Below are positions 22,055 to 35,000 of a stretch of 47,402 nucleotides of DNA, one piece after another. The stretch is from Nemertoderma westbladi. Its lineage: Eukaryota > Xenacoelomorpha > Nemertodermatida > Nemertodermatidae. A model generated the notes under the pieces. That model saw only the letters and a list, made by a program, of their open reading frames with translations, made no database searches and was not told the origin of the DNA. Position numbers and translations under genes: made by a program. Location: the NCBI GenBank assembly GCA_032718475.1, contig JAUCBJ010006457.1:1-47402 (forward strand). Reading direction: 5' to 3'. Each line of letters starts with the position of its first letter. Position 1 is the first letter of the stretch.

Positions 22055-22107
22055 GGGGGAAGTTTGGTGAACTGCATTTATGCAGTGAATCCAAACTTCC
22101 TTCCCCC
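22055..22107. other. Strong 53-nt hairpin
   Basis: GGGGGAAGTTTGG (22055-22067) pairs with CCAAACTTCCTTCCCCC (22091-22107) except for a 4-nt bulge, and the inner ACTGCA/TGCAGT (22071-22076/22081-22086) closes a TTTA loop. Precursor-like in shape, but no evidence of expression. Confidence 0.6.
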
Positions 22108-23324
22108 TTTGATATATCATATACTTAAGACATGCTAGGGTGACGGGGAAATATTTGTTGCTGTCACACTTTGCTTCCATTAATCCTATCCTTTATTATT
22201 ACCCCAGTCAGATAAGAGATAATAAATCAGTAAAAACTAAACTAAACTGTCTTTCATGCAAACAAATTTCTAACTAAAGACGGGTGAATGACCATGACCA
22301 TGGAAATAATTTTAAATATAATTGTATATCAACTATTTGGGGAGGCTTCCAAGTTAAACCCGAAAACAATTATTTTGTTACATATATAGTAAATAACGTT
22401 GTATGTTCTTCTTCCTCTCATAATAAAATATAAATGAAATATCTCAGAATGCTATGCCCTGTAACATTTCACAACCAAAATATTTAAGTGTGTAAAGTGT
22501 AGGCCTACCACACTCCGCCCAAACAACCGCAAACGCATAGCCAACAAATTTAACAAAAGGTTACATACATGTTGGGTTCATGACGAGATGAGTGAAAATT
22601 GATCGCGTAATATAAAGTAAAAAATTAAGAGACGGGCTGGCTCTCCTCCACTTTCTTACCCAATGGATATGTTGTTGTAATAATCTAATATTGGGGCGGC
22701 TTTCTCTCGTTATACTTTGTTGTCACACCCTCCCGGTATAGTATCTCAGTCAAATACAATAGATAATCAAATACCGTATTGAACTAAGTGAAATATAGAG
22801 CAAATCAATGCATCGAAGGGTAAATAAACAGATACAGTGAGCGGCCCTTGTTGACAGGTACACTAGCGCACTCCCGTTTATTGTATCAGACCGGACATCT
22901 TGCCTTCATTTTTGCATGGTTTATTAAGTAACAGAAAAGAGAACAAGCAATCTTAGATAAGCTTTTTTCAGTTCACATGTTTATAATCATAAACACAAAA
23001 TGATTCAAATATTCCTTTTTGCAATGTACCGGATGGGTGCTAGCGAGGTAGGCCTAGCAGGTCGTCAGTCCGTCATCCTACAAGTTGGATCTTGACTCTA
23101 TCATGTGCGTGCATCTATATGATGCAGACCATCCTGAGCCCGTGAACATGAATTGTAAAGGCTATCTCGAGGCTGATTTTTTACACATTTACTTGATACT
23201 TGCATGAATGCGTCTTGGAGGTAAAATTGCATTATTCTGCAGTTGTTTTGTTATCGGACAAATTACTGATCAGCAAGCAGGAAATTATAACAGCAGTTAT
23301 TGCATCATCGTAACCACTCTGTTC
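22108..23324. other. Non-coding DNA, no feature recognised
   Basis: Moderately AT-rich; contains TAGGCCTA palindromes (near 22502 and 23051). No coding or RNA signature. Confidence 0.4.
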
Positions 23325-23790
23325 TAACTGACACTTTGCAGAAGAAATTCTACCTGACCATAGCTGCGTGTTGGGAGGACGCCGACCAGTTTGCGGTTCT
23401 TCAGTCTGCCACTAGGAGGCGAAATGTCTGAAAGTGAAAATCTTATCCTATTTTGTTATTAATAATGATTTTTAGCTGATACTTAGGTCCTTTACACAAT
23501 ATGTTTATAATGTTTTTTTGCTGATACCAAGCAGAGTATACTACACCGTAGTAGGGTGTGTATTTGGGGAGACGATGACCAATCGACAGTTCCCCAGTCT
23601 GCCGCTATTAGGGGATGAAATGTCTGAATGAGGAAACCTACAATTTTGTTGTTTATGAATGCTTTTTTGCTGATACTTGGCACTTGGCAGAGGACTACTA
23701 CACCATAGTCTTCGTGTTTGGGGAGGACGCTAACAAGTGCATAATTATGCAGTCTGCCACTAAGGGGCGAAATGTCTGAAATTAAAACCT
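23325..23790. repeat. Three-copy ~150-200 bp tandem repeat
   Basis: Units share GCTGATACTTGGC..GAGGACTACTACACCATAG, TTGGGGAGGACGC and GTCTGCCACTAGG(A/G)GGCGAAATGTCTGAA; the last anchor occurs at 23404, 23598 (diverged) and 23752. Non-coding. The CCACTA(G/A)GGGGCG core resembles the CTCF-binding core. Confidence 0.75.
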
Positions 23791-25700
23791 ATTTTAATAC
23801 GATAGAGTTGCTAAAACGGAATCAGTCTGTTAGTCTTATGTAAAGTTTTGTTAAGTTAATTAATTATTTTATTTATCAATTTATGTTTGATATTGTCCAT
23901 TGATTGATTGACTGTATCTATAGAATCTTGTGAACTAGAAAGCCGTATCAAGCCGTATCTTTCTAGTATATCAATAATTTAATATTGATTGACTGTTGTT
24001 ATGTTTCGATAATACAATTACTTTATTTAATTATTATATATCATAAAAAAAACACCCTCCTGCACCACTAATTAACTTTGGTTGTTACATACCAAAACAA
24101 CACAAAAAAAGAGACACTAGTGGGCAGTCCTACTCAAAAGCGAGAGGTCATCAACAAGATAGCAAAATGTGTTAGTTAGTGCTGTACTCATTCAATATAT
24201 AAAATATATATACATTACATTATACTTATTATCTATGAATCATTATTTAATTTTAAATTACATAAGATAAAAACCAATATATAACAAAAATAAAATCAAC
24301 AACCAAATATCAATTTCAGCAACTAATTTTGAACACAAATGACTGATTTAGATTAGTTAATACCGAAACTCTGGTGAAAGTAACTGTATTTTATAAATTT
24401 CAATTTAATTTATTTTACAAACCAAAAACATAGTTTTTTACATGACTCCGTGCACGTGTAATAATGTATAATTTTTATTATTAGGGCAAACGCTTACCCC
24501 TACGGATATCTGACATCTTGTTTTTCGTAATTTCTAATCTTTCTTATCTTATATCTTATTTCTTGATTCGTAATCTTATCTTTCATATTTTTTAACTATT
24601 AAATTACCAGCATGTCCTGTCCAGTGCAGGTGAGCCACGTTTGGTGGTATACATATAATGGGTATATAGCACGCTATAATGTGTTTTTTTATGTTCGCAA
24701 GTCCATTAAATAGTACGCTCACTGCTGAGCCATTTACAATTTTTCTATGAAATCAAGAGGATATACCGTTATGTCAGCATAATATACATACATTGACGTT
24801 ATACAAGGACATCCATCAGTACTGTTACTGTACCAAATTTAATAAGATATTCTATACCCAAGGTTACATTCAATAGAAACACACAACAAACACATAATGT
24901 ACCTACACAGTAAGGGGGCGTATTTTAGCGTTACCATGGATTTACGCATGGATCAATAGGCCCAGGGTGCTGATAGCTGATAACAGTTTGGTAGGAAGGA
25001 ATAACCACTCCGCCAGGATTACAGCCAACACAGAACTTGTTGATTCCTGCATTACCTTCCTACCAGCTACAATTGTGATCTCGTGAATATCGATTTTACA
25101 TCTACTTTTGTTCATTAATAATATGTATATTATTATTTTGTTCATTTGTATCTATTATTTTTCTGCATGATATATATTAGATTAAGAATTATATTTTCGG
25201 GCATACAATTTCTTTATAAAGTTGAGTTGATACTGTAAGTTCATCCTATACCTCAAAATATTTTTCTAATTAGCTATTTGTTGATTCCTTAACAAAATAT
25301 TATTTTTATATATATTATTTTTCAATAAAAAAAAATATATTTCATATATTGTATTAAGTTTATTATAAATCTAATCTATATATTTTTCATCACACCATAC
25401 AATATTAATTAATTATATTCCGATAGACTTTTTTTTTCCGATAGACTGATTGCCCCATTTCTTTTATAGTACAAAATCAGATAGTTTCGTATTGCATTTA
25501 AGTTTAATTATATTTAATATATAATTAAATATAATATTTTTAATATATTAATAATTTTATATTATATGATTCTATAATTGAATATATTAATATATATTAC
25601 TTTTTATATGTTATTTTAGTAAAAATGACTAAAAAATATATGTAATATTTAAAATAACAAATAATGTGAAGTTTAAAAATATATTGTTTTAAAATTTGAT
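23791..25700. other. Very AT-rich flank upstream of the channel gene
   Basis: No ORF with a domain. An 11-bp inverted pair (TGGTAGGAAGG / CCTTCCTACCA, about 24989 and 25055) and long A/T tracts up to 25690. Any promoter or 5' UTR exon of the gene starting at 25701 would be here or further left; I see no convincing core promoter. Confidence 0.4.
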
Positions 25701-26023
25701 ATGATGGCAAAACTTTCATCTGGTGGTCTTGGTAGCCGAAACAATAAGGTCCATCCTGGAGGAAGTGAAGCCAACGCCACAGACACGGGGACGGATAGCA
25801 ACAAGTCCCAATCCCGCAATCAACCGACCACAAGTAACCACCAAACTCCCGCCCCCCAAAACGAATCAGGCAGTGGCAAAACCGCGCAGAGCTCCGGCAG
25901 ACAGAATGTTTCAGCCTTCACTTTTGATGAAAGTGATGTAAAAAAGTTACAGGCAGGGAATGGAGATGACATCACCCCCAAACGCGGGCCAAGTTTACTT
26001 TCAGTTCCGGATTCTGGCAACAG
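25701..26023 (+). CDS. Channel gene exon 1
   Basis: ATGATGGCAAAACTTTC start; ends GGC AAC AG|GTAAAA (good donor). The 107 codons have no transmembrane segment and are low-complexity Ser/Asn/Gln/Pro-rich, with FTFDESDVKKL and ITPKRGPSLL towards the end. GC content is clearly above the flanking AT-rich DNA, which supports coding. Confidence 0.65.
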
Positions 26024-29000
26024 GTAAAAAAATCCAATACAAGAGGCATGTATTGTATCTATATTGATGTGGAATGTGAATCTTTACGTTTCAGTATTAA
26101 ATATCGATTTTATTATCTATATCATCTCAGATAAAATGTACACCTGGAACTCTGATTCTATTGTATGTTTCTAATTTACGTCCTTATGGCCTCCCATCTG
26201 TCAATAACAAATCTACATTATGTTGACACACTACCATGCGTCAAATGATGTACATGGCAACATGATTTATTATTGTTCTATCCTCCCGCATGGAACACAC
26301 ACAGGGTAGATTAGTTTGGCAATTTTGATAAAAAAATCAAAAATCTAATTTATTTTTTTCATTAAATATATAATATTATGAAATTAGGAAAACTGCGCGA
26401 AATTTATCGAAGTGCCTTTTGGGTAAAAATATAGTCATTCCAAGATATTTGCCTTCAAAGTTGAAACCTTCCCTCACAAAACTGTTGGTCTCTGTGGTCT
26501 TGTTGGTTAATAATATCTGGCATGAATGGAGCAAATCACAGATATTCATAACGGGGGTTTTCATGGTCAGTGATTAAATTTCCGAATCAGTTTTAATATA
26601 TGATGGAATCTGGTCTATCTGTCTGTCCGTTAGTCGGTAAGTTTAGACACGGAGACATAAAAAGTTCAGGGCAGACCAACAGACATGGAGACTGTGATAA
26701 CTCGAAAAGATGACGCAAAGCCGTATTCAGTTTTGAATGGGAGAATCTTTCAAGCTTATTACCCCTATTTGGTCCCGGGGGATACATATAGTTAAGTATA
26801 TTTGTTGAATATCTGATAAATTGTTTCAGCAAAACGGAAATATGGTTATTTGATTTACTGAATTTATGTAAGTAAACCATCCAGTATTCAAATTTATTGC
26901 AAAATACTTTTAATATAACTTTACTAATATTTCATAAGTCTAAGTTAAAGTGAGTGTTACCCAATACCCCCCAGAAATACTAGTGTTATTGCGTGGTGGG
27001 GGGGGGGGGGGGGGGGGGGGGGTTTACCATTTTGGTTCAAAATATGTCGAAATTATTTTATGATCGATTATAATACCCGATTAAATGGTGTTTCTTCCAA
27101 ATCTGAAAACCGCTATTTAATAGCTCTTTTAGTTTTCAAGTGATAACAATTTCCATTTAGGGAGACCAAATGAAATTACTGTTACTATGTACCGGTATAA
27201 TGAAAGGTCGATTATCTCCAAATATTTTTTTTACGAAATTGTCAACTTCAAAACCCTACTTCTTCTACAATAAGTGTTGAGCAATTAGTCTGAAAATTTC
27301 TGTGGGTGTCTACATAGCTACCCTGCATAAAATTATCAGAAAACTTTTTGAAATTTTTTGTTAAAAAATTTAATAGTATTTTTAACAAACCTAAAATATT
27401 AGAAAAAATTTGCAGCGCCACCTAGAGGTGCATAATTATTTTCACAAAATAAGCCTGATAGTTATGTTTCCCCATCTTTGATCTATCATAATGTATAAAA
27501 AATTAGATTCTAAACTGTAAAAGACTAGAGTTTAAAGCGCAACCTAATTTTTTTATTGTATTAACTAATATTAAATAGCGAAAAATAAATTTTTTTCGAT
27601 CTGTCCGATCTAAATTCCAAATTATAGTTGTCCGAAAATGGTGTAGGCCTACCCCCACCCCTTAAGGAATTGAATCCAAAATTGCAATCGATCCCTAAAA
27701 CGGGATCCCGAAAATGATAATCCCGGTCCCGATCCCGGAAATCCCGAAAAGTCTGATCCCGTTTGAACACTAGACTGTGTACTGTATTGTATAACTATAC
27801 TGTACTAGTACTGTATTGTATAACACGCAATATTTAATTGATAAAGTACTATGTGGCGTGCAAGCACGCGGGATGTAAATCTTCACCATTACTACACAAC
27901 ACAAACAGACACTGTACCATCAGCAGTAACAAAAATACCTATGTGGCTCATTCCATGAAAAGGTCAACCTCCCCACTAATTTCGAAAAATGAGATGTAGC
28001 TTTGAATTTATACTTATTTTAGGTCAAAATTTATCGTACTTCATGAATTCAGTGCTAAAAATTGTATCAACACAGGTGGTTTCTCAAAAATAGTCGAATT
28101 ACAAATTATGCACCTGCTCTGCACAAAATGTGAATAAAAGTGTGCAAAAGTTTCGTTTCTTGTAGGCACTTCCTATGACCAATAAATTAACATTTCTGAA
28201 CGTGTACCAAATCAAAAACAAACCCATTTTCGAATTTTTTTGGTTTCATTAAATTTCACCAGTGTTTCATTCCTCTGTAATGAAATCGAAAAAGTTAATC
28301 ATGTGATGTCCCATACTTTACCTAAAATTGAATGAAGTGAAATTTTTAGTTTATTCACAGAGATGTAACTCATCCTAATCACCCAGTGGAATGCAAAGCA
28401 CGTTTGTGTTGCGTCATCGTATAAAACAATTCGCTTAATTTTCACTCCCTCAGAAACATCATGACGGCCAATTGAAAATTGTCCCATACTTTACCATTAT
28501 AATGGCGATTACATTAGTGCACTGTATTAATGTAATATAGGAAACCTGGAGGGCAGGAGTGTTATAATGCTTTAGGGTGATTGTAGGGGGAAGCATAAGT
28601 ATGTATTTGAACTAAGAATAATTCCTCAGTTAACTAATCTTTGAGTTTATGCATGTAAAGTCCCGTACTTTACAACAAATTTCAAAAGAAGTAGTTTTTT
28701 TTAGCAGATAAGAAGATCGGTAAGTAGAGTAATTTATACATTTTCAGAAAAATGGAAAGACTTTTCACCGACTACATGTGTACCAAGTTTGGTTATAATT
28801 CATCAATGATTGGCGGACTTATTTCGGTTTTTATCGAAATTTTGAAACTATCGGTACCAATAGACAGACTGTCTGATATGTAACTTTTGATTCCTTAAAC
28901 CTCAGATTCTTTCCAAACTTTTGACAGGCTTCATATGTGTACAGTACAGTACCAGGTTTGGTTTAATTTCATCTAGAAATGACTGAGTTATACAGCATTA

Positions 29001-32000
29001 GTGATCAAAAATTAGACAGATGACATACAACTCCTCGAGGGCACCCATATGCTAAGACTTCGGGTCAATTTGTAGGTCGCCCCACATTTTGCATCCATAT
29101 CTTGGTTGGAAATACTTAGTTGCACTTTATTATCACTAATTATCAAGAAATTATTATTATTATTATTTTTATATTTATTTAATCCGGTTCATAAATAGAA
29201 TCAAACCATAATACATACCCCGTAAATTAAGTAGCACAATGTAGATGTAAATGTAATATAAATGTATTTAATTAATTAATCTCCTACCCCAAATCGATTC
29301 AGCCATATTCTGGAACTATGCAATGTGCACATATTAACCATTAATAGAATATTGTTATTAGTCTTGTTTACCCTATTGTATAAACTTTGTATGGAACAAT
29401 ATCGAATATGAATGAAGCAAGGTAAATTATTGGTACCAAAAAATAAAGACATACTAGCACGGAAAGGTAACTTGAAAAATATACGTGCAGCCGAATTATA
29501 AGCAACCTTCAGTCGATTATACACAAACTCAGAATAATTCAAAGACGACCATAAAGCATTACAATATAGTGGAGTGATATATGCCCTAAAAAGTGTAAGT
29601 TTCACGGAGTTCGTACAGTTACTAAATTTCCTACATAATGTATTTGCGCGTGCATATAAGCCTCTAGTTACATTCTTGATATCGTAATCATCATCTCTAC
29701 TTTCATGAATGACGTGCCCTAAGTAAATATACTTATCGGTTCTAGAAATTACTCTATCGTGTAAGTACATAGGTGCCATATTAACTAGGTTGCTCGAACG
29801 GTGATTGAAAAACATAATCTTTGATTTCTTTAGGTTAAACAAAATACTGTGGCTGATACTGTAATCAAAACACGTATTTATTAGTAATTGTAAACCTACG
29901 GCAGAGTTAGATAATAAACAGATGTCGTCAGCATACATTAAATGGTTAATTCTGTACCCGTCAAACATGCATCCAACATTAGTGCACAGAAGTTTATCCG
30001 ACAAATTATCCATATACACATTAAATAAATACGGACTTAGAATACCGCCTTGTTTTACACCATTTGTTACATGAAACCTATCAGTTAATGTAGAGCCCCA
30101 TTTGACCTGTAGAGTTTGAAACCTATACCAGTAAATTAGAGTCCTAATAATAAATAGCGGTATATTTCTATCCAATAACTTATGAAAAAGCGTATCATGC
30201 ACAATTCGATCAAAAGCTTTACTAGCATCAAGAAAGCATACGTAAACGGATGAGTCATTGTGTAAGTAGTAATCAATGATCTCTTTTAAACTATAAACAC
30301 ATAATTCGGTACCACTTTTGGACTTAAACGAAAACTGAAAATCACTTGTAATTAGATATGTTTCTATACGAGCAAATAATATATATTCGAATATCTTACT
30401 GAAAATATCTGATAACGCAATTGGTCTATAGTTACATTTATCATCAATTGTATTATTTTTATCCTTAATTATGGGTACAAGTACGCTATGGATTATGCTC
30501 TCGGGAAGAAAGCCATGCACATTAATTGCACTTAACACGATAGCCAGCATAGTATTCAGTATACTACATTCACCAAAAATGAAATGTTCGGCACTAATAC
30601 CATCGGGTCCAGCTGATTTACCAGCTTTCAGATTTGAAATAGCACAACTAATTTCTAACGGACTAATAATCATATCTTGTGAAAAAATAATATCCGATAA
30701 ACGCTCATCAACACTACGCACATGAAAATCATTATTAACACCATTACAATTAAATAAATCCGAATAAACCGTTTTAAACATATTACCGATTTGTTCTGCA
30801 CCAACAGCACCACTAACAACATTTGGTAGTGGTACATTAATATTATTTTCCTTTTTGACATTTTTCCAAAAATCCCGACTATCTTTTTGTAAATGTGAAG
30901 TTGCCAGTTTATCTGCCTTAAAAGCAGCCTTATTTCGTTTGCACTGACGTAAGGCACGTTTGAATGTCGCCTTACCTACAAGATACTGGCGATGCAGCTC
31001 ACCCTGATGTGGCGAGCCTGCATCTCGCCACTGTTTAAAAAGTACTCGTCGGGAAAGTTCGTACTTTTCACTAACTGTGTCGTTCCATCCCGGAATATTA
31101 TGGGTATTCTGGGATTCACTATTAATTGCCTTTGGAATCCATTTATTTGCACAATCGCTAATTTTATTTTCAATTGATTCCCAAAGATTCGTAATACATG
31201 TAGTATGATCCGTGTTTCGACATGTTGCATTAGTACAAGTTAAAACATCTGGAATCTGTATACCACACAAGGCGGCGTCGAGATCCGTACGATAATTTTG
31301 TAGATCACCTAAAGTCGCTTTATCCCACAATAACCTCTTGGTTCTGATGGACTCAGACTGTGATTGTTGAAAATTTTCCGAGTTAATACTAATAGGTTCA
31401 ATACAAAGACTAAGCAGAAGCGGCATATGATCCGTAACTGTTAAGTCTTAGTCTATATATATATCTCGTAAAATACTATTACAACTAGGTGTTACCACAA
31501 CATGGTCAAGCCATGAACTCGTGCCATACGCAGCACTAACAAAAGTAAACGTTGAGTTACTTAAATGATCAACATCAAAAATATTGAGATTAAAATCTCT
31601 GCACCACTCAGTTAGTTCATTAAAAAACATTCTTCCTGGTGCCGCATTAAAATCTCCAATAATACAACAACCAGTTGATGGTGTTGACTCAATCAGTGAG
31701 CGTAACCTACCTAGGTATTCTAAATATAAGTCCATATTATCATTCGACTCATATGGTAGATATACATTAATTATCAGTATTTTATCACCATTTACACCAT
31801 TAATATAAAACGGCATCACTCTAGGGTCCTCAGAGTGAATACGCTCTATAGCTGGAACCAATTCTTGTCTCACTAGAATAGCTAAGCCGCCATAAGGGCG
31901 ACCAACTCGCAAACTTAATGTTAGATCGACTGGAGATGACCCGTACGGTACAAATTCCTTATGTACAGTGCTAAGAAACGCGAGTTCTTGTTTAGGCAAC

Positions 32001-35000
32001 ATGTGTTCTTGTACCAGTATTATATCAGATCTTTCACACAAATTACGGACTACTAAAAGAGATTCGTCAGTACGTATAGAATTACAGTTGTATGTTGCAA
32101 CACGAATAACGTTAGTGCTCTGTTCTGTAGTAGTAGTAGCCATGATGAAAAATTAATATAAAATTACATGAATATTTACATAAATATATAAACAAAATAT
32201 TTTTATTTCATTTATCAGAATGATCAGTTTCCACCGAGTTTACACTATTAATACCACCCAAATCGTTATTGCCGACCTGTGTCCCCGCCCGTATTGGTAT
32301 ATCTACCACAGTGTCAGTTGTGTTGGTGGTACCCGATGAGAAACGAGATAGATTACCTGACTGTGGTGGTCGCGGTCTATACTCGAACTTTCGAATGCGG
32401 CTGAATTCCGGCCAATTATCAGGGTCTAATAATTTGTCCTCCTCTCGTCCCTGTGTGCAGATCAACATATATATATATATGTTTATTGACTAATATCCGA
32501 CAAAAGACATTATTATCATTAAATATTTGACGAAAATGTCCCAGTTATTGTCTCGAGTTAGTGTCTTTGCAGTTCTTTGAAAATTTCAGAAATTATTTTG
32601 ACGATTCTTTCCCCGTTGTTTATTAACATAAATTCTGCTACCGTGGAGTAGGATTTTCCCCCCAATATATCTTTCGTCAGTGAACAACCCGATAACACGT
32701 GTAATTCGTTCTGTACCGACGATCCATCACATATTTGCAGACTCGTTCTTCTCTAGGTACACGTGTCCACCTTCCTGTCTCTACCCTTAAGCGATGCGCG
32801 CTTAAACGAAATCTTGTAAAATCGATCCTGTTCTGCTCGTGTATGTACGGTTTCTGCTGATTATATACCTTGTGGATAGTTAGATTAGGGTTTATTTCCA
32901 GGTAAGTTGCCAATTTAGTGTGGATATGAGCAGTATCTTTAATTCTACTCTTCAAACCATTAATATTTCTAGCTATTATATTACCTTCCGTCAGTTCTAA
33001 CTTATTTAAAAGCGCGGGTGTTCCCTGTTTTTGCCAGATGATACGCGATGTGTGCAGGATCTTCTTGGTGCCACGATTTCTTGAGTCTTCGGATAGAGTT
33101 TCTAATATTATTGTCGATAACGGATCCTACCTCGGCCATACCAATCTCTGTATAGCACAGCACATTCGGTGTTGTTGTTTTAACGCCTAAAAGTATTTTT
33201 ATCAGTTTACTCTGCTTCTATACATAAACGAGGAAAACCTCCCCCCTTCCTTGGATATCTTCTTGCAAATGATTACTAGTTCCATCGTCTTGGATACATA
33301 TTCCGTGATCTGTTTTTCGGTTACATTTGCTGCACAGCCAGAGAGATGCACTCGTTTCGTTGGTGCGACCGTATCGAATGACTTGCACTTAGATGTGCCG
33401 AATTTGAAGTTGGTACCGGTACCGCCAGCTACGCCGCCCGCACCACTAATGCGAACGTTTCTGCGACCAGATGGACCCATATTGCGATCAGTATGCGCGG
33501 AATCCTGCACAAACTGCTCCAGTCTGCTCCGCCCATCAGGACACTGAGTATACCACATCCCCAAATCATCCGTGTTGTCTGCCTCACTTCCAGTATACTC
33601 CGACTGAATCATATCTGACAAAGCAGCATACGGGTTACTGCTAAGATACGACCTTGGATCCCGAGTTCGATTAGACGGCGCAGTACGCCGCGGTCGACCC
33701 GGAGGTGGACGAATTGGCGGGCCCGAGGCTCGCCTTAACACATTGCTGTATATAGGCATAGGCCTACCTCTTTCAGCGTGAATTGATCCGACCCCATCTC
33801 CTGCGGCCGCAGAAGGCTGGAGACCTACAGCAGGTACAGATGGTGGTTCCACAATCCCGGCTGGCGGTGGTGTCTGCAAAACCCGTACGTCTGGTTCAGC
33901 TTCTGCCGGCCTACCACCACCGGTAATCTGATCCGGTGTTCGAGATTCGAGTACAGCTACTTAGTTTCAGCAACATGTATGATAAATCTGAGCCAGATAA
34001 GGCAAATGGCGGTAGAATACACGGATTACCAGAAACAAAGTTTGGTTTTCCGGGATCAGGGATTCCAACAAAATATGCGGATTCAAACATATCTACAATA
34101 TCAGTAACAATGGACTTACGCATACTACCACCAGATTTCCGCTGTTTGGCAAAGTTCTCGGTAGACTTCGTTGCGTCATCACAGGGTAGGATATCTGTTA
34201 GGTTAATTGTAAGAGACCATTTTGACCATAAAATTCGTACAGGTCCCGTACTTTACCTAGCAATATCCCATACTTTACCACACTCACCACACTGTAAACA
34301 ATTAGCCATGTAGCAATTCGTCTGATATTTATATTTTTATTTAAGCTTAATAATACAGCTTTATCCTAAACATCAACTCAACACCGTACCTGCGCACAAT
34401 TCGCTAAATTTTAGAATTGAAATCATAAAATGAAAAAAAAACATTTCGTACTGTACGAATCCGTACTTTACCTTAATTGGACAAGCTGGTGTTTTCTCAA
34501 AAGTGACTAAGTCCCGCCATAAGCTTCGTGAAATCAAAGCTGATATTCGAAAGTTCAATCCAACACATATGTGTGCACATATGTGCTGTGGATAACATTG
34601 TACAGGCACAATCAAAGTTCAAAATTGTGTACGAATGTACCGTACCGTACTTTACTTTGGAATGAGCCATGTACGTTTCCCTCTCATGATTCTAATTACA
34701 CCAATTATTGTAGTACTACAGTTAACGGCCTACATTACTCAGATATGGGGGGGGGGGGGGACTGGACGCAATAAAAAATCATCCCTTTCCAGGGGAAATT
34801 TGACGCAAATAACAGCTGATTACTCTCAAAAATAAAACTGTAACCTGCTCTATTGTGTTTAGTTTATTGTTTTGGTTAAAATAACATTAATTCGTCAAGA
34901 TGGGATTTGCATCCAGTCCCCACCCCCCCCCCCCCCCCCCCCCCTGTATCATATTATTACTAAAATTCATTCACCTGGAATTATTAATAAATTCACATTC

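Larger units (their letters stand above)
29150..34309 (-). mobile_element. Near full-length APE-type LINE with nested LINE fragment
   Basis: Minus strand within intron 1: ORF1 (34309-32208, broken), ORF2 (32143-29276, one stop), a 3' UTR with AATAAA and an (AAT)n tail at 29155-29170. The ORF1-ORF2 gap is ~65 bp. A second LINE 3' end sits inside ORF1 at about 32466-33220. Antisense to the host gene, the usual orientation tolerated in introns. Confidence 0.8.

Noticed and set aside
1202-31450. Reassigned stop codons (TGA in Gag, TAA in LINE ORF2)
   Set aside because: Host exons end at or avoid normal stops, and the affected frames belong to transposons where decay is expected.
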